Positions 1-7,677 are shown, counted from the first letter of the stretch. The stretch is DNA of 21,837 nt from Sulfurirhabdus sp043759595 (GCA_043759595.1 JAYVLG010000126.1:1-21837), one strand, 5' to 3'. Translations and numbers: made by a program. Notes: a model not told the origin generated them from the sequence alone.

Positions 1-32
1 CCAGTAAAATTCTTACGCTTCGTTTCACTCAC
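1..32 (-). CDS. Start of IS transposase OrfA (partial)
   Basis: A GTG start (plus-strand CAC, 30-32) is preceded on the minus strand by AGGAG at a 6-nt distance. The ten complete codons read MSETKRKNFT. This basic, KRK-rich start followed by a short N-F-T stretch resembles the N-terminus of helix-turn-helix OrfA proteins of IS3-like elements. The window edge cuts it, so nothing further can be checked. It reads in the same direction as the polysaccharide operon, so read-through from that operon would enter it. Confidence 0.55.
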   Translation of the reverse strand, partial: MSETKRKNFT

Positions 33-57
33 AACCTGCTCCTCTTTACAGCAGGTT
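33..57 (-). promoter_or_regulatory. Hairpin overlapping the transposase ribosome-binding site
   Basis: A perfect 8-bp inverted repeat, AACCTGCT / AGCAGGTT, with a 9-nt loop. On the minus strand the AGGAG ribosome-binding site for the GTG at 32 lies across the loop and 3' arm. Such a hairpin in a read-through transcript would hide the ribosome-binding site. No U-run follows, so it is not a good intrinsic terminator. Confidence 0.55.
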
Positions 58-63
58 ACCATC

Positions 64-924
64 TTAATTCAATGTCCGAAAATTGGGGTCCACTATAATG
101 ATCAGCCCCCCCACCAAGAGTATCGCGATCATAATGGGAGCCCAACCTGAAAATGGCGTCTCTCCTCGCAACCAACTAAAAACAATGGTTATGCTATACA
201 ACACCCCAAGCACAGAGGTTATTACCCCGACTAAGGATATGAACCTAATTGGCAAATAGGATGCATCCAATACGGCATCCAGAAAATTTTTCAGCTTCTT
301 CCCGAAGTTGTACTGAGACTTTCCTATTGTTCTCTTTAAACGAACATATGGAATGAAACTGGTTCGGTAACCAGTCCATAGCAGATCCCCTTGAAAGAAC
401 CTATGCCTGACGTCAATCGCATTGAATGAGTTAATGACTTTTCTATCCATCAACACAAAATCGAAACCACCTGGGGGTATTTGTGGCAGTGACATGCGTA
501 ATACTCCATAGGCTAGGCGCGAAAAAATTTTTGCGAACAACGTGTCCGAGCGATCTGTCCGGTAGCAAATGACGATCTCGGAACTCTCTTGCCACTTCTC
601 CACCATCTGCGGGATCAGTTCGACCGGATCTTGCAGGTCGGCCGAGATGTTGATAATCGCATCCCCAGTTGCTTCCTTAAAGCCAGCTAACATCGCTGCC
701 ATCTGTCCAAAATTTCTGGTAAACGTGATCGCCTTGATTCTGTGATCGTGTTCCTTCAGGTTCAATATCTCGGCTAACGAACCATCTTTTGACCCATCAT
801 CCACAAAAATTATTTCGTAGTTATATTCCGTCAGTTCATTTGCGAAAACCGATTGAATTTTTTCGTGGGTTTTAGTTATTGCTCCTTCGTTTTGATAAAC
901 AGCAACGACAAATGAGATTTTCAT
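64..924 (-). pseudogene. Family 2 glycosyltransferase, 3' end replaced by IS insertion
   Basis: A membrane-associated GT-A glycosyltransferase of the DPM1/GtrB/ArnC type, which transfers a sugar to polyprenyl phosphate or a related acceptor at the inner membrane. The catalytic domain is intact, with DDGS at residues 42-45 and DLQDP at 96-100. Two C-terminal membrane segments start near residues 228 and 263. Family members usually continue after the second segment with a GEYLWR-like cytosolic tail. Here residues 1-277 are native, codon 278 is a hybrid and the last eight residues (DPNFRTLN) are read from the IS end before TAA. The start ATG overlaps the upstream methyltransferase stop (ATGA, 921-924). 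The catalytic domain might still work, but the tail is lost and anchoring may be affected. The original gene end lies beyond the IS. Confidence 0.85.
73..92 (-). repeat. Terminal inverted repeat of the insertion sequence
   Basis: A 20-bp outer end, TGGACCCC followed by AATTTTCGGACA on the minus strand. It starts exactly where the glycosyltransferase coding sequence loses its family-like C-terminus. The partner repeat would be beyond the left edge of the window. Confidence 0.65.
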
Positions 925-1670
925 TTGTTATTACCTCGTTCACACATCAAAAAGATACTCGAACACAGATCCGGGTACTGTTGTCCCAGTTTGTAGCAAC
1001 CATCCAGATACTCTTTGGATATGATATCCGTTTGCAGTAATCGATCCCACTGGAAGTTCGCTAACGCCTTAAAGAAGATCCCGGATCGATGAACCACCTT
1101 CAGCCCGGCCGCAACGGCGTCCCGCTCCAAAGTATCTAATGAGTAGGTACAACGATGTCCATGCTCGGCTTCGGCAGGCGTGACAGCTGCATTATGAGAG
1201 ATCAATCCCATCTTGACGGCGATCTGTCGAGAAGGTGCGTTCGCATTGGGACACACCAGGAAGAACCTGCCGTTCTCCGCTAGCCACTCGTCGTTGATAC
1301 GTTTCAACACCAACACAGGATCATCCAAGTGTTCCAACACATGGGTCAGCACGATGTTGTCATAGTGCTTGGGCAGGGTCGCTTTCTCGAAGAGCGAATT
1401 GACGAACTGCACCATGTCGCCTAATTTCTGTTTTGCTTCCGTGACCGCTACATCTGAAGCTTCTACACAGGTGACGTCGTCGAAGTACGGCAGGAATCTT
1501 CTGGTGAAGTCGCCCTTGAAGCTCCCAAGCTCGAGCAAGCTTCCTTTATTAAAGAATGGTTCGAACGATTTGATCATGTAAGGGTGCATCACATCGAAGT
1601 CAAAGCCATAAGCGTACTTGTGGTCATTCGTATCTTTTATTTCGATGTTGTAGTCACGCTTGTTATTCAT
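921..1670 (-). CDS. Class I SAM-dependent methyltransferase
   Basis: A 249-residue soluble protein with a Rossmann-type methyltransferase core. Motif I is LLELGSFKGD at residues 45-54. The acidic residue for the SAM ribose is in VEAS, and the post-I/II region has LTHVLEHLDDP. Methyltransferases of this shape in polysaccharide loci typically methylate sugars or act at the non-reducing end of the glycan, but the substrate cannot be read from sequence. It overlaps the upstream GNAT gene by 8 bp and the downstream glycosyltransferase by 4 bp, so it is probably translationally coupled to both. The ATG at 1670 fits the tight packing. Confidence 0.85.
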   Translation of the reverse strand: MNNKRDYNIEIKDTNDHKYAYGFDFDVMHPYMIKSFEPFFNKGSLLELGSFKGDFTRRFLPYFDDVTCVEASDVAVTEAKQKLGDMVQFVNSLFEKATLPKHYDNIVLTHVLEHLDDPVLVLKRINDEWLAENGRFFLVCPNANAPSRQIAVKMGLISHNAAVTPAEAEHGHRCTYSLDTLERDAVAAGLKVVHRSGIFFKALANFQWDRLLQTDIISKEYLDGCYKLGQQYPDLCSSIFLMCERGNNK

Positions 1671-2130
1671 GCTTTTCCCCGCTTTCCAGATATAGATTCA
1701 TGGTAACGGATGGTGTATCCGCCTTGCTCGCAACGAAACCGCTCTTTTCATACAGCTTGATAGCTAGCTTGTTGTCGCTCGCCACTTCCAGGCTAATCTG
1801 CCGCATGCCCGAAGCCTTCATGTGCGCGACGCACTGGCCCACCAAACTCGCGGCAATACCTTTGCCTGTCCTCGACTTCAGCACACTGACACTGGTGATA
1901 TATGCGATGCGCTTTTCCTGGTCATTGCAATATGCCGCCACCAATCCGACCAGCGTGCCACCCGACCATGCTTCGAATCTTGTTGTTTTGCTCGTAATCT
2001 TCTGCGCATAGTCTCTTATCTCGACTCGTTCGCTCAATGACGGTATGAAATCGGTATCACACATCCGGAGGTGCTCGGCGATCTTCGCTGCAGATGCCAT
2101 GTTCAACAAGAACTCGATCGACGAATTCAT
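1663..2130 (-). CDS. GNAT-family N-acyltransferase
   Basis: A 155-residue GCN5-related acyltransferase. The acyl-CoA pyrophosphate-binding motif A is visible as RTGKGIAASLV in mid-protein, preceded by the beta-strand ITSVSVL. The closing motif LEVASDNKLAIKLYEKSGF is characteristic of the fold. In this operon, with a sugar aminotransferase at the head, the likely acceptor is the amino group of a nucleotide-linked amino sugar (VioB/WecD-like role). That substrate is inferred from context only. It overlaps the upstream beta-propeller gene by 4 bp (ATGA at 2127-2130). Confidence 0.85.
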   Translation of the reverse strand: MNSSIEFLLNMASAAKIAEHLRMCDTDFIPSLSERVEIRDYAQKITSKTTRFEAWSGGTLVGLVAAYCNDQEKRIAYITSVSVLKSRTGKGIAASLVGQCVAHMKASGMRQISLEVASDNKLAIKLYEKSGFVASKADTPSVTMNLYLESGEKHE

Positions 2131-3086
2131 TGTTCCAATACCGCTAGCCCGAAACCATAGCGTCCGAACTCGTTGCCGTTATAGAGCAAGTAAACCTTGC
2201 CGTCACACTCGAACACATGCGGGTAACACAACATATCCGAATCCCAGCCGCCCGGTGTGATGTCGAGTAACGGATTATCGTCGTCCCGTGTCCAATTCGC
2301 CAGATCGTCCGAGTAAGCGTGGCCGATACGATAGCCGCGATCCATGTTTTTCCTGAAGTCGGAAGACTGACGATAGCAGAAGAATATGTGATACCTGCTA
2401 TCGATCTCGATCACCGTGGGCAGCGCCTGACTTTCATCCACACCCAAACGATTAGTAATGATCTGCCGTGCTTCTTCCTTGACCCAGTTGATGCCATCGC
2501 TGGAAACCGCATGACCGATCTTGTAGGTGCGATCCGGCGGAGCATCCGCCGAGAACCGCTTCCAGCCGGTACCGAAAATGTACCACATATGAAATACGCC
2601 GCCGATGACCTTCACGAAACCGTCGCCGACCAGACAGGGTTCGTGCAGCGATGCTGCCAGCACCGGCCCGTCGCCAATGCGCTGGAAGGTAAGGCCGTCA
2701 TCGCGGCTGATGGCCAGACCGATGGACGTATCTACCGAGACGGAGACACGCCGGTTCCAACCGCAGGTGTAACCATACACGGCATCGCCGTGACGCATGA
2801 CGCTCATCGGGAAAATCCCATGCTCATCGAAACAGCCGAGTCCGCCGAGCGGGATGACGGTTTTATCGGATACCCGGATGACATCGCGCAGATTCTTCTG
2901 CATATCGACGAAGGCGATGTGGCTGAGGTACTTGCCATTGCTCTTGTCCACCGCGCGAGTGGAAAAATAGATGCGCACAAAATCATCGAATACCAAGGCT
3001 TGCGGCGACTGGGCGAATTGCACGCAGTCGTTCGGCAGCTTGTGCTCCGCCGGATCGAATATCTTAGCGAGCTTGTTCCATTTCAT
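2127..3086 (-). CDS. Glycosidase-like five-bladed beta-propeller protein, copy 2
   Basis: The product, about 319 residues, looks like the GH43/GH32/GH130-type beta-propeller superfamily. It has recurring blade motifs such as FDDFVRIYFSTR, IGLAISRDDGLTF, HMWYIFG, KIGHAVSSDGINW and YHIFFCYRQS, and ends with YPHVFECDGKVYLLYNGNEFGRYGFGLAVL. No signal peptide is seen, so it is probably cytoplasmic. An ATG at 3095 sits directly against AGAGG (3096-3100), too close to initiate. The in-frame ATG at 3086 has 9-nt spacing and gives MKWNKLAKIF, matching the paralogue's MFKWKKLGKVF. I therefore use 3086. Catalytic activity is unproven; such proteins in polysaccharide loci may hydrolyse, phosphorolyse or transfer glycosyl units. 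Confidence 0.8.
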   Translation of the reverse strand: MKWNKLAKIFDPAEHKLPNDCVQFAQSPQALVFDDFVRIYFSTRAVDKSNGKYLSHIAFVDMQKNLRDVIRVSDKTVIPLGGLGCFDEHGIFPMSVMRHGDAVYGYTCGWNRRVSVSVDTSIGLAISRDDGLTFQRIGDGPVLAASLHEPCLVGDGFVKVIGGVFHMWYIFGTGWKRFSADAPPDRTYKIGHAVSSDGINWVKEEARQIITNRLGVDESQALPTVIEIDSRYHIFFCYRQSSDFRKNMDRGYRIGHAYSDDLANWTRDDDNPLLDITPGGWDSDMLCYPHVFECDGKVYLLYNGNEFGRYGFGLAVLEQ

Positions 3087-3095
3087 CGCATTCAT

Positions 3096-3100
3096 CCTCT
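3096..3100 (-). promoter_or_regulatory. Ribosome-binding site that decides the start of the second beta-propeller gene
   Basis: AGAGG on the minus strand abuts the ATG at 3095 but is 9 nt from the ATG at 3086. It also overlaps the TAG stop of the upstream paralogue, consistent with re-initiation. Spacing and paralogue alignment both favour the inner ATG. Confidence 0.6.
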
Positions 3101-4061
3101 ACTTCAACTTTCCATCGAGCACGGCCAGACCAAAGCCGTGCCGGCCGACTTCATTGCCGAGGTAGGCCAGATAGGTCTTCCCATCCAGTTCGAACACGTG
3201 CGGATAGCTGATCATCTCGGCATCCCAGCCTTCGTCAGACACGTCGATGCCAGCTTTCGCATCGTTACGTACCCAATCAATTAGATTGGTACTGGAGGCA
3301 TAACCGATGCGGTAGCCATACTCCTTGCCCCGGTAGCAAATACTGTAACGGTAGCAGAAGAACATGTGATATTTGCCATTGGCGTAGAACACGTCCGGGC
3401 TGGCTTGTGCCTCATCTTCTTCGATGCGGCTTTCGATCAGATCTTTGTTGACCTTGTTCCAATGGATACCGTCCGGGGACGATGCCATGCGGATCTTATA
3501 GACTGGCTCCGCCCGACCTTCGACCATCTTCCATTTGCGCCCGGTGATGTACCATAGATACCAGGCACCATTGAAACGCCGTATCTTCGGCCCGCTCAAC
3601 ACGAAGGGTTCGTCCGGTGAATATGACAAAACAGGGCCGTTCCCAAGTTTAGTGAAAGTCTCGCCCCCGTCGTGGCTAATCGCCATGCCGATCGCCACAT
3701 TGAATGGCACGGATTCGCAACGCGTCCAACCCGCGTAATAGGCTCGCACTTCGTCGCCGTTGCGAATAACGGACACAGGGTAAGTGCCAAACTCATCGAA
3801 CTCGCCTAGCTCGCCCAGACTGAAGATGGGTTTTTCGCCGACATGCCGCACTTTGAACAGATCGGCGCGATCCAGATCGACATAGGCGGAGTAGCTCACG
3901 TATTGGCCGTTCTCATCCACCGGTGGACGGCAGGAGAAATAGACGCGCACAAAATCGTCGAACACCAAGGTGGCGGGTGCCTGAGCGAACTCTTTCAGCC
4001 AGCTGCGCCCCTCGACTTCTTGTGGCGTGAACACCTTGCCTAATTTTTTCCACTTGAACAT
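3099..4061 (-). CDS. Glycosidase-like five-bladed beta-propeller protein, copy 1
   Basis: A 320-residue cytoplasmic-looking protein, clearly paralogous along its whole length to the next gene downstream. Shared blocks include FAQ(A/S)P, LVFDDFVR(V/I)YFS, (A/G)GW with R, IG(M/L)AIS, GNGPVL or GDGPVL, EP, SS(P/D)DGI(H/N)W, KYH or RYH with FFCYR, (G/S)YPHVFE.DGK and GFGLAVL. These fit a GH43-like or GH130-like propeller in which acidic residues near blade starts (VFDDF, FDEFGTYPVS, EDEAQASP) line the pocket. No signal peptide or membrane helix is visible. The gap to the WbqC gene stop is 3 bp. The substrate is unknown. Confidence 0.82.
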   Translation of the reverse strand: MFKWKKLGKVFTPQEVEGRSWLKEFAQAPATLVFDDFVRVYFSCRPPVDENGQYVSYSAYVDLDRADLFKVRHVGEKPIFSLGELGEFDEFGTYPVSVIRNGDEVRAYYAGWTRCESVPFNVAIGMAISHDGGETFTKLGNGPVLSYSPDEPFVLSGPKIRRFNGAWYLWYITGRKWKMVEGRAEPVYKIRMASSPDGIHWNKVNKDLIESRIEEDEAQASPDVFYANGKYHMFFCYRYSICYRGKEYGYRIGYASSTNLIDWVRNDAKAGIDVSDEGWDAEMISYPHVFELDGKTYLAYLGNEVGRHGFGLAVLDGKLK

Positions 4062-4064
4062 GGT

Positions 4065-4763
4065 TCAGATCAACTCATAGTTAGTCGAGATGCAGGTTTG
4101 GATTGTATCGAGCGGATTGAACATCATCACGTCAATGATCGACAGCCAGGATACGAACGCGCCGCCGAACTGGGGATATTCGAATGGTTTCGATTGGATG
4201 AATTTCAAGTCGATGCCCTTCTCCCGGAAGGTTTTTTTTGTATACAGTTCCATGCCGCCGATGGCGTTCAGATAGGTATTCGCGCCGACCGCTTCACACA
4301 AGGCGAGCACCTTGTCCTGATTTTTCAGGTCATGGTCGATGGCGATGCTGGAAGAAATTTTGATCTCCGTCGTGATGCTTAAGTGTTCGCAGGTTTTGAC
4401 GATGGCGTGGTGCAGGAAGCTAAACAGGTTTGTATCTTCATACTGCACGATCTGCTCGACCAACGGAAACGTCTGCGCAAAATACGGCGCATGTCGGTAC
4501 GCCCCCTTGAGTTGATTCAGCAATTTGTCGCGGTTAAAATCTGCTGCCAGCTCCCGTTCGCACACTTCCAGATAGTCCGAATCACCTTTCAACGGCAGTG
4601 AGAATATTACGTCCTTGCCGTTCTGCAACATGCGGTTGCGGTTAATCCAACCCTTCTTGGTGAATTTAATGTTGTCATACACAATGAACAGATCTACAGC
4701 CGAGATCAGCTGAAAATAGCCAATATAGGGAAAGAAGTATGGCTGCATGATGGCTAGCCTCAT
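4065..4763 (-). CDS. WbqC-family protein
   Basis: A 232-residue protein with the WbqC family signature: N-terminal QPYFFPYIGYFQLI, then FIVYDNIKFTKKGWINRNR, SLPLKGDSDY, the mid-protein YLNAIGGMELY and C-terminal WLSIIDVMMFNP. The family is found in O-antigen and capsule clusters and in amino-acid N-acylation contexts, but its chemistry is not well established. It is usually complete at about 220-240 residues, as here. A good ribosome-binding site (GGAGA, 6 nt) precedes the ATG at 4763. It stands between the aminotransferase and the propeller pair, which supports a role in amino-sugar modification. Confidence 0.88.
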   Translation of the reverse strand: MRLAIMQPYFFPYIGYFQLISAVDLFIVYDNIKFTKKGWINRNRMLQNGKDVIFSLPLKGDSDYLEVCERELAADFNRDKLLNQLKGAYRHAPYFAQTFPLVEQIVQYEDTNLFSFLHHAIVKTCEHLSITTEIKISSSIAIDHDLKNQDKVLALCEAVGANTYLNAIGGMELYTKKTFREKGIDLKFIQSKPFEYPQFGGAFVSWLSIIDVMMFNPLDTIQTCISTNYELI

Positions 4764-4806
4764 CTTGTTTCTCCCGTATAGTCGCTCGTTTTCTTTCTAT
4801 TCACTT

Positions 4807-5916
4807 TTATTGAGATGCAATGAAACATGTAATTTCATCGACTACCGCCATATCCAGATCTGGGTAGATCGGCAGACAGAGAATTTGCTGCGATGCTGCT
4901 GTAGCCACAGGAAGGTTTTCTCTATGGGCGGAAGGCAAACCGCGATACATTGGGAACTCCGATATCAAGGGGAAAAAATAGCGACGAGGATGTATTCCCT
5001 TGTCTTTAAGCTTCTGGTAAAGGTTATCTCGGTCGATTGGGTAGTCGGAATCGACCAAGATCGGGAAATAGGCGTAATTTGTAATTTTTTCGCCCGCATC
5101 GCTCAAGCAGCGGATACCCTTCACAGCCCTGAGCTGTTCGCGATAAACCGTATCAATTTTTTTACGCCGCGCAAGAGCCTGATCAATGTATTGCAACTGC
5201 AATAAACCCAAGGCCGCATTGAATTCGCTCATCTTGCCATTGATGCCGGGCGCCACCACGTTGACTTCGCCCACATGACCAAAGTTTTTTAATTGATCGA
5301 TGCGTACTTTGGTCTTGGCATCAGGGCACACAATGGCGCCGCCTTCAAAGGTGTTAAATACTTTGGTGGCGTGAAAGCTGAGTACCGACAAGTCGCCATA
5401 TTTAAGCAAGCTACCGCTTTCGATTTGCACACCAAAAGCATGAGCAGCATCATAAATCACTTTGAGGTTGTAATTGTCGGCAATTTTCTGGATAGCATTT
5501 ACATCGCAAGGATGTCCATAGCAATGCACTGGCATGATGGCAGTGGTTTGCGGAGTGATGGCAGCCTCGATCTTTGCTGGATCAATATTGAGAGTGTTGG
5601 GGTTAATATCTACAAATACGGGCTTTATTCCGTTCCATAACAGGGAATGAGACGTTGCCACAAAGGAATATGGAGTAGTGATAACCTCACCCGTGATGCG
5701 TAGCGCTTGTAGGGCAGTAATTAATGCAATAGTACCATTGGTAAATAGAGCGAGATGCTCTACACCAAGGTATTCGCACAATGCCTTTTCTAATTGCTGA
5801 TGGAACGGACCGCCATTAGTGAGAATCTTGTTTTCCCATATCTTCTCCAGATAAGGAATAAACTCTTCCAATGGTGGAAGGAAAGGTTGGGTGACGTAGA
5901 TATTTTTCGTGGTCAT
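4807..5916 (-). CDS. DegT/DnrJ/EryC1/StrS-family sugar aminotransferase
   Basis: A 369-residue PLP enzyme of the DegT family, which aminates keto-nucleotide sugars using glutamate. The PLP-binding lysine is K185 in FHATKVFNTFEGG. D156 of YDAAHAFG contacts the pyridine nitrogen. LALFTNGTIAL (about residues 55-65) forms the phosphate cup, and NGKMSEFNAALG is the usual active-site segment. The shape resembles VioA/WecE/FdtB enzymes, which make 3- or 4-amino-dideoxy sugars; the regiochemistry cannot be read by eye. It is the first gene of the polysaccharide group here, preceded by AAAGGA 11 nt from the ATG. By eye its base composition is more A+T-rich than the propeller genes downstream, hinting at separate origins. 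Confidence 0.9.
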   Translation of the reverse strand: MTTKNIYVTQPFLPPLEEFIPYLEKIWENKILTNGGPFHQQLEKALCEYLGVEHLALFTNGTIALITALQALRITGEVITTPYSFVATSHSLLWNGIKPVFVDINPNTLNIDPAKIEAAITPQTTAIMPVHCYGHPCDVNAIQKIADNYNLKVIYDAAHAFGVQIESGSLLKYGDLSVLSFHATKVFNTFEGGAIVCPDAKTKVRIDQLKNFGHVGEVNVVAPGINGKMSEFNAALGLLQLQYIDQALARRKKIDTVYREQLRAVKGIRCLSDAGEKITNYAYFPILVDSDYPIDRDNLYQKLKDKGIHPRRYFFPLISEFPMYRGLPSAHRENLPVATAASQQILCLPIYPDLDMAVVDEITCFIASQ

Positions 5917-6453
5917 GCTGAACTCAATCCTTTAAATCGACAGTGATATTCCTGTGATGATTGAAAACGCTAGATAGTCCTGCAATTGTTGTTTGGCGTG
6001 GCTCATAACGAGACAGCCCCGGACAACATGCGGTTGCGGAAAAGCTCTGGCAAAGCTTTCGGTGTAAGCATATTGACTGGCATGCTGGGCCGCATGTTGA
6101 GCTTATGAAGGATTGCAAAGATGAGCATCAGCGTGGTTTTTTTGTGTGTGTTTAAGCAGGATGCCGAGATCGCTTGTCTCGGAGTCTTCGAAATGTACAA
6201 TTGAGCTGAATGCTCGGGCATTGCAGGTATGAGCCCTCTTACTTTTCGGGTCGCTTCACTAAGGTATAGAAGTGATTTTGAAGGTTTCACGGGTAAACAT
6301 CCTGTACATGTTTGTGGAGATGATTTACGAATATCGAAAATGTAAAACCATTAATATTAAGAGTCGTGTTTTATTGCGATCACTAAAGCATTCAGTCAGT
6401 ATTGGTTTTTATTAGTCTGAAATTGTATGGGTAGAGAATTTAATGTGTAGGAT
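5917..6453. other. 537-bp gene-free stretch between polysaccharide and efflux operons
   Basis: Both neighbouring operons read leftward, so this should hold the 3' end of the efflux transcript and the promoter of the polysaccharide group. I see no convincing sigma-70 promoter or T-run terminator. The only open frame (minus, 6003-6290, 95 codons) has no recognisable domain and no good ribosome-binding site. A nested inverted-repeat region lies at 6003-6108, and a small hairpin (CCGAGA / TCTCGG) at 6164-6182. Confidence 0.6.
6003..6108. repeat. Nested inverted-repeat region
   Basis: A perfect 10-bp pair, CAACATGCGG (6024-6033) and CCGCATGTTG (6090-6099), is enclosed by TCATAA (6003-6008) and TTATGA (6103-6108). 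It encloses AAAGCT...AGCTTT. The arrangement could fold into a branched hairpin of about 105 nt. No function is assigned. Confidence 0.45.
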
Positions 6454-7677
6454 TTATTCATATCTTAACGCTTCCACTGGTTTCAAATAAGCCGCCTTAC
6501 GTGCAGGATAAAATCCAAAGAAAATACCCGTTGCCGCCGCAAACAGGAAAGAAATGCCTATCGAGTTCAATGTCACCACAACGGTCATTTCTGCAAATTT
6601 GCTTACCAGCCAGGCACCCATCACACCCAGTAGAACGCCTGCTAAACCACCCATGACGCAAATCATGACGGCTTCTAGCAGGAATTGCAACAGGATATCT
6701 TTGCGACGCGCACCTATGGCCATGCGGATACCTATTTCACGGGTGCGCTCGGTGACGGAGACCAGCATGATGTTCATGATGCCTATACCGCCTACAAGCA
6801 GCGAAATGGATGCGATGGCGCCTAGCATGAACGAAAGTACTTTGGTGGCGCTGGCGGCTGTTTCTGCGAGTGCGGCCAGGTTGCGGACGGTGAAGTCATC
6901 TTCTGCGTTTACTGATATTCGATGGCGAAGGCGTAGTGCTTGTGCAATATCTTGCTCGGCTTCTTCCATCATATTGTCGGATATGGCTTGGGCCATGATG
7001 AAGCGCACCGTTCCTGGGAATGGGTTGCCGAATAATTTGGTTTGGGCTGTGGTAACAGGCACTAGCGCTGTGTCGTCCTGGTCGCGGCCATCCAGACTTT
7101 GGCCTTTATTGCTTAGCAATCCAATGACCAGAAAAGGACTGTTTTTGATACGAATGGTTTTGCCTACGGGGTCTTCTTCCCCAAACAGGTTTTTTGCAAC
7201 AGTCTGGCCGATCAATACGACTTTTGAAGCGGCCCGTACATCGCTGGCATTAAATGATTGTCCTGAATCCAGCGACCAGTTACGTACTTCAAGGTACTGT
7301 TGTGTGGTGCCGCTGACAGATGTGCTCCAATTGTTAGCCCCGTAGGCAAGCTGGGCTGTGCCTGAATAAATAGGGGCGACTGCTTTGATAGTGGAGAGCT
7401 TTGAGATGGCTTGGTTGTCATCTAGCGTGAGGGTTGGTGTCGTACCGCTACCAAAACGCAAGCCGCCGGAAGTGGTGGCACCTGACAGGATGATGAACAG
7501 GTTGGCACCCATGCTGGCGATGGAATCGTTTACAGTGGATTGCGCCCCTTGACCGATGGCCAGCATGAGAACCACGGATGCTACGCCGATGATCATGCCC
7601 AGCATGGTGAGCCCTGCGCGCATGCGATTGAGGGCCATGGCGCCCCACGCTTCGGCGATTAAGGCAAACTTATTCAT
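6454..7677 (-). CDS. macB: MacB/FtsX-type ABC transporter permease
   Basis: A 407-residue permease with the MacB layout: one N-terminal membrane helix (about residues 20-40, MLGMIIGVASVVLMLAIGQGAQ), a large periplasmic core (about 50-275) and three C-terminal helices of the FtsX domain ending in PARKAAYLKPVEALRYE. The cytoplasmic segment VTERTREIGIRMAIGARRKDILLQFLLEA is the classic coupling region. In E. coli MacB the ATPase is fused at the N-terminus; here it is a separate gene upstream, overlapping by 4 bp (ATGA, 7674-7677). It would work with the adaptor and an outer-membrane TolC-like channel, none of which is encoded in this window. Substrate could be peptides, lipopeptides or small toxic compounds. 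Confidence 0.9.
   Translation of the reverse strand: MNKFALIAEAWGAMALNRMRAGLTMLGMIIGVASVVLMLAIGQGAQSTVNDSIASMGANLFIILSGATTSGGLRFGSGTTPTLTLDDNQAISKLSTIKAVAPIYSGTAQLAYGANNWSTSVSGTTQQYLEVRNWSLDSGQSFNASDVRAASKVVLIGQTVAKNLFGEEDPVGKTIRIKNSPFLVIGLLSNKGQSLDGRDQDDTALVPVTTAQTKLFGNPFPGTVRFIMAQAISDNMMEEAEQDIAQALRLRHRISVNAEDDFTVRNLAALAETAASATKVLSFMLGAIASISLLVGGIGIMNIMLVSVTERTREIGIRMAIGARRKDILLQFLLEAVMICVMGGLAGVLLGVMGAWLVSKFAEMTVVVTLNSIGISFLFAAATGIFFGFYPARKAAYLKPVEALRYE

Larger units (their letters stand above)
1..92 (-). mobile_element. One end of an insertion sequence (IS3-like), rest outside window
   Basis: Read on the minus strand, the element begins at 92 with TGGACCCCAATTTTCGGACA (92 to 73), a 5'-TG terminal sequence typical of IS3-type ends. 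A ribosome-binding site and a GTG-initiated reading frame follow at 32. The boundary is set by the adjacent glycosyltransferase frame, which keeps family-like sequence up to about position 93 and then continues into the IS end. The other end and any target duplication lie outside the window. The family assignment rests on the end sequence and ten residues of putative OrfA, so the group within the family is not determined. Confidence 0.72.

Noticed and set aside
2319..3284. A 321-codon open frame on the plus strand
   Set aside because: It is antisense to both propeller genes, has no ribosome-binding site or domain, and comes from codon bias of the opposite strand.
6164..6182. CCGAGA / TCTCGG hairpin as a terminator
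   Set aside because: Only six base pairs and no T-run on either strand.
6003..6290. A 95-codon minus-strand frame in the gap before the aminotransferase
   Set aside because: No recognisable domain, no good ribosome-binding site, and much of it is the inverted-repeat region. It could be a decayed gene but I cannot support it.
6554..7345. A 263-codon plus-strand frame
   Set aside because: Antisense shadow of the MacB-type permease, low-complexity S/T-rich product without a domain.
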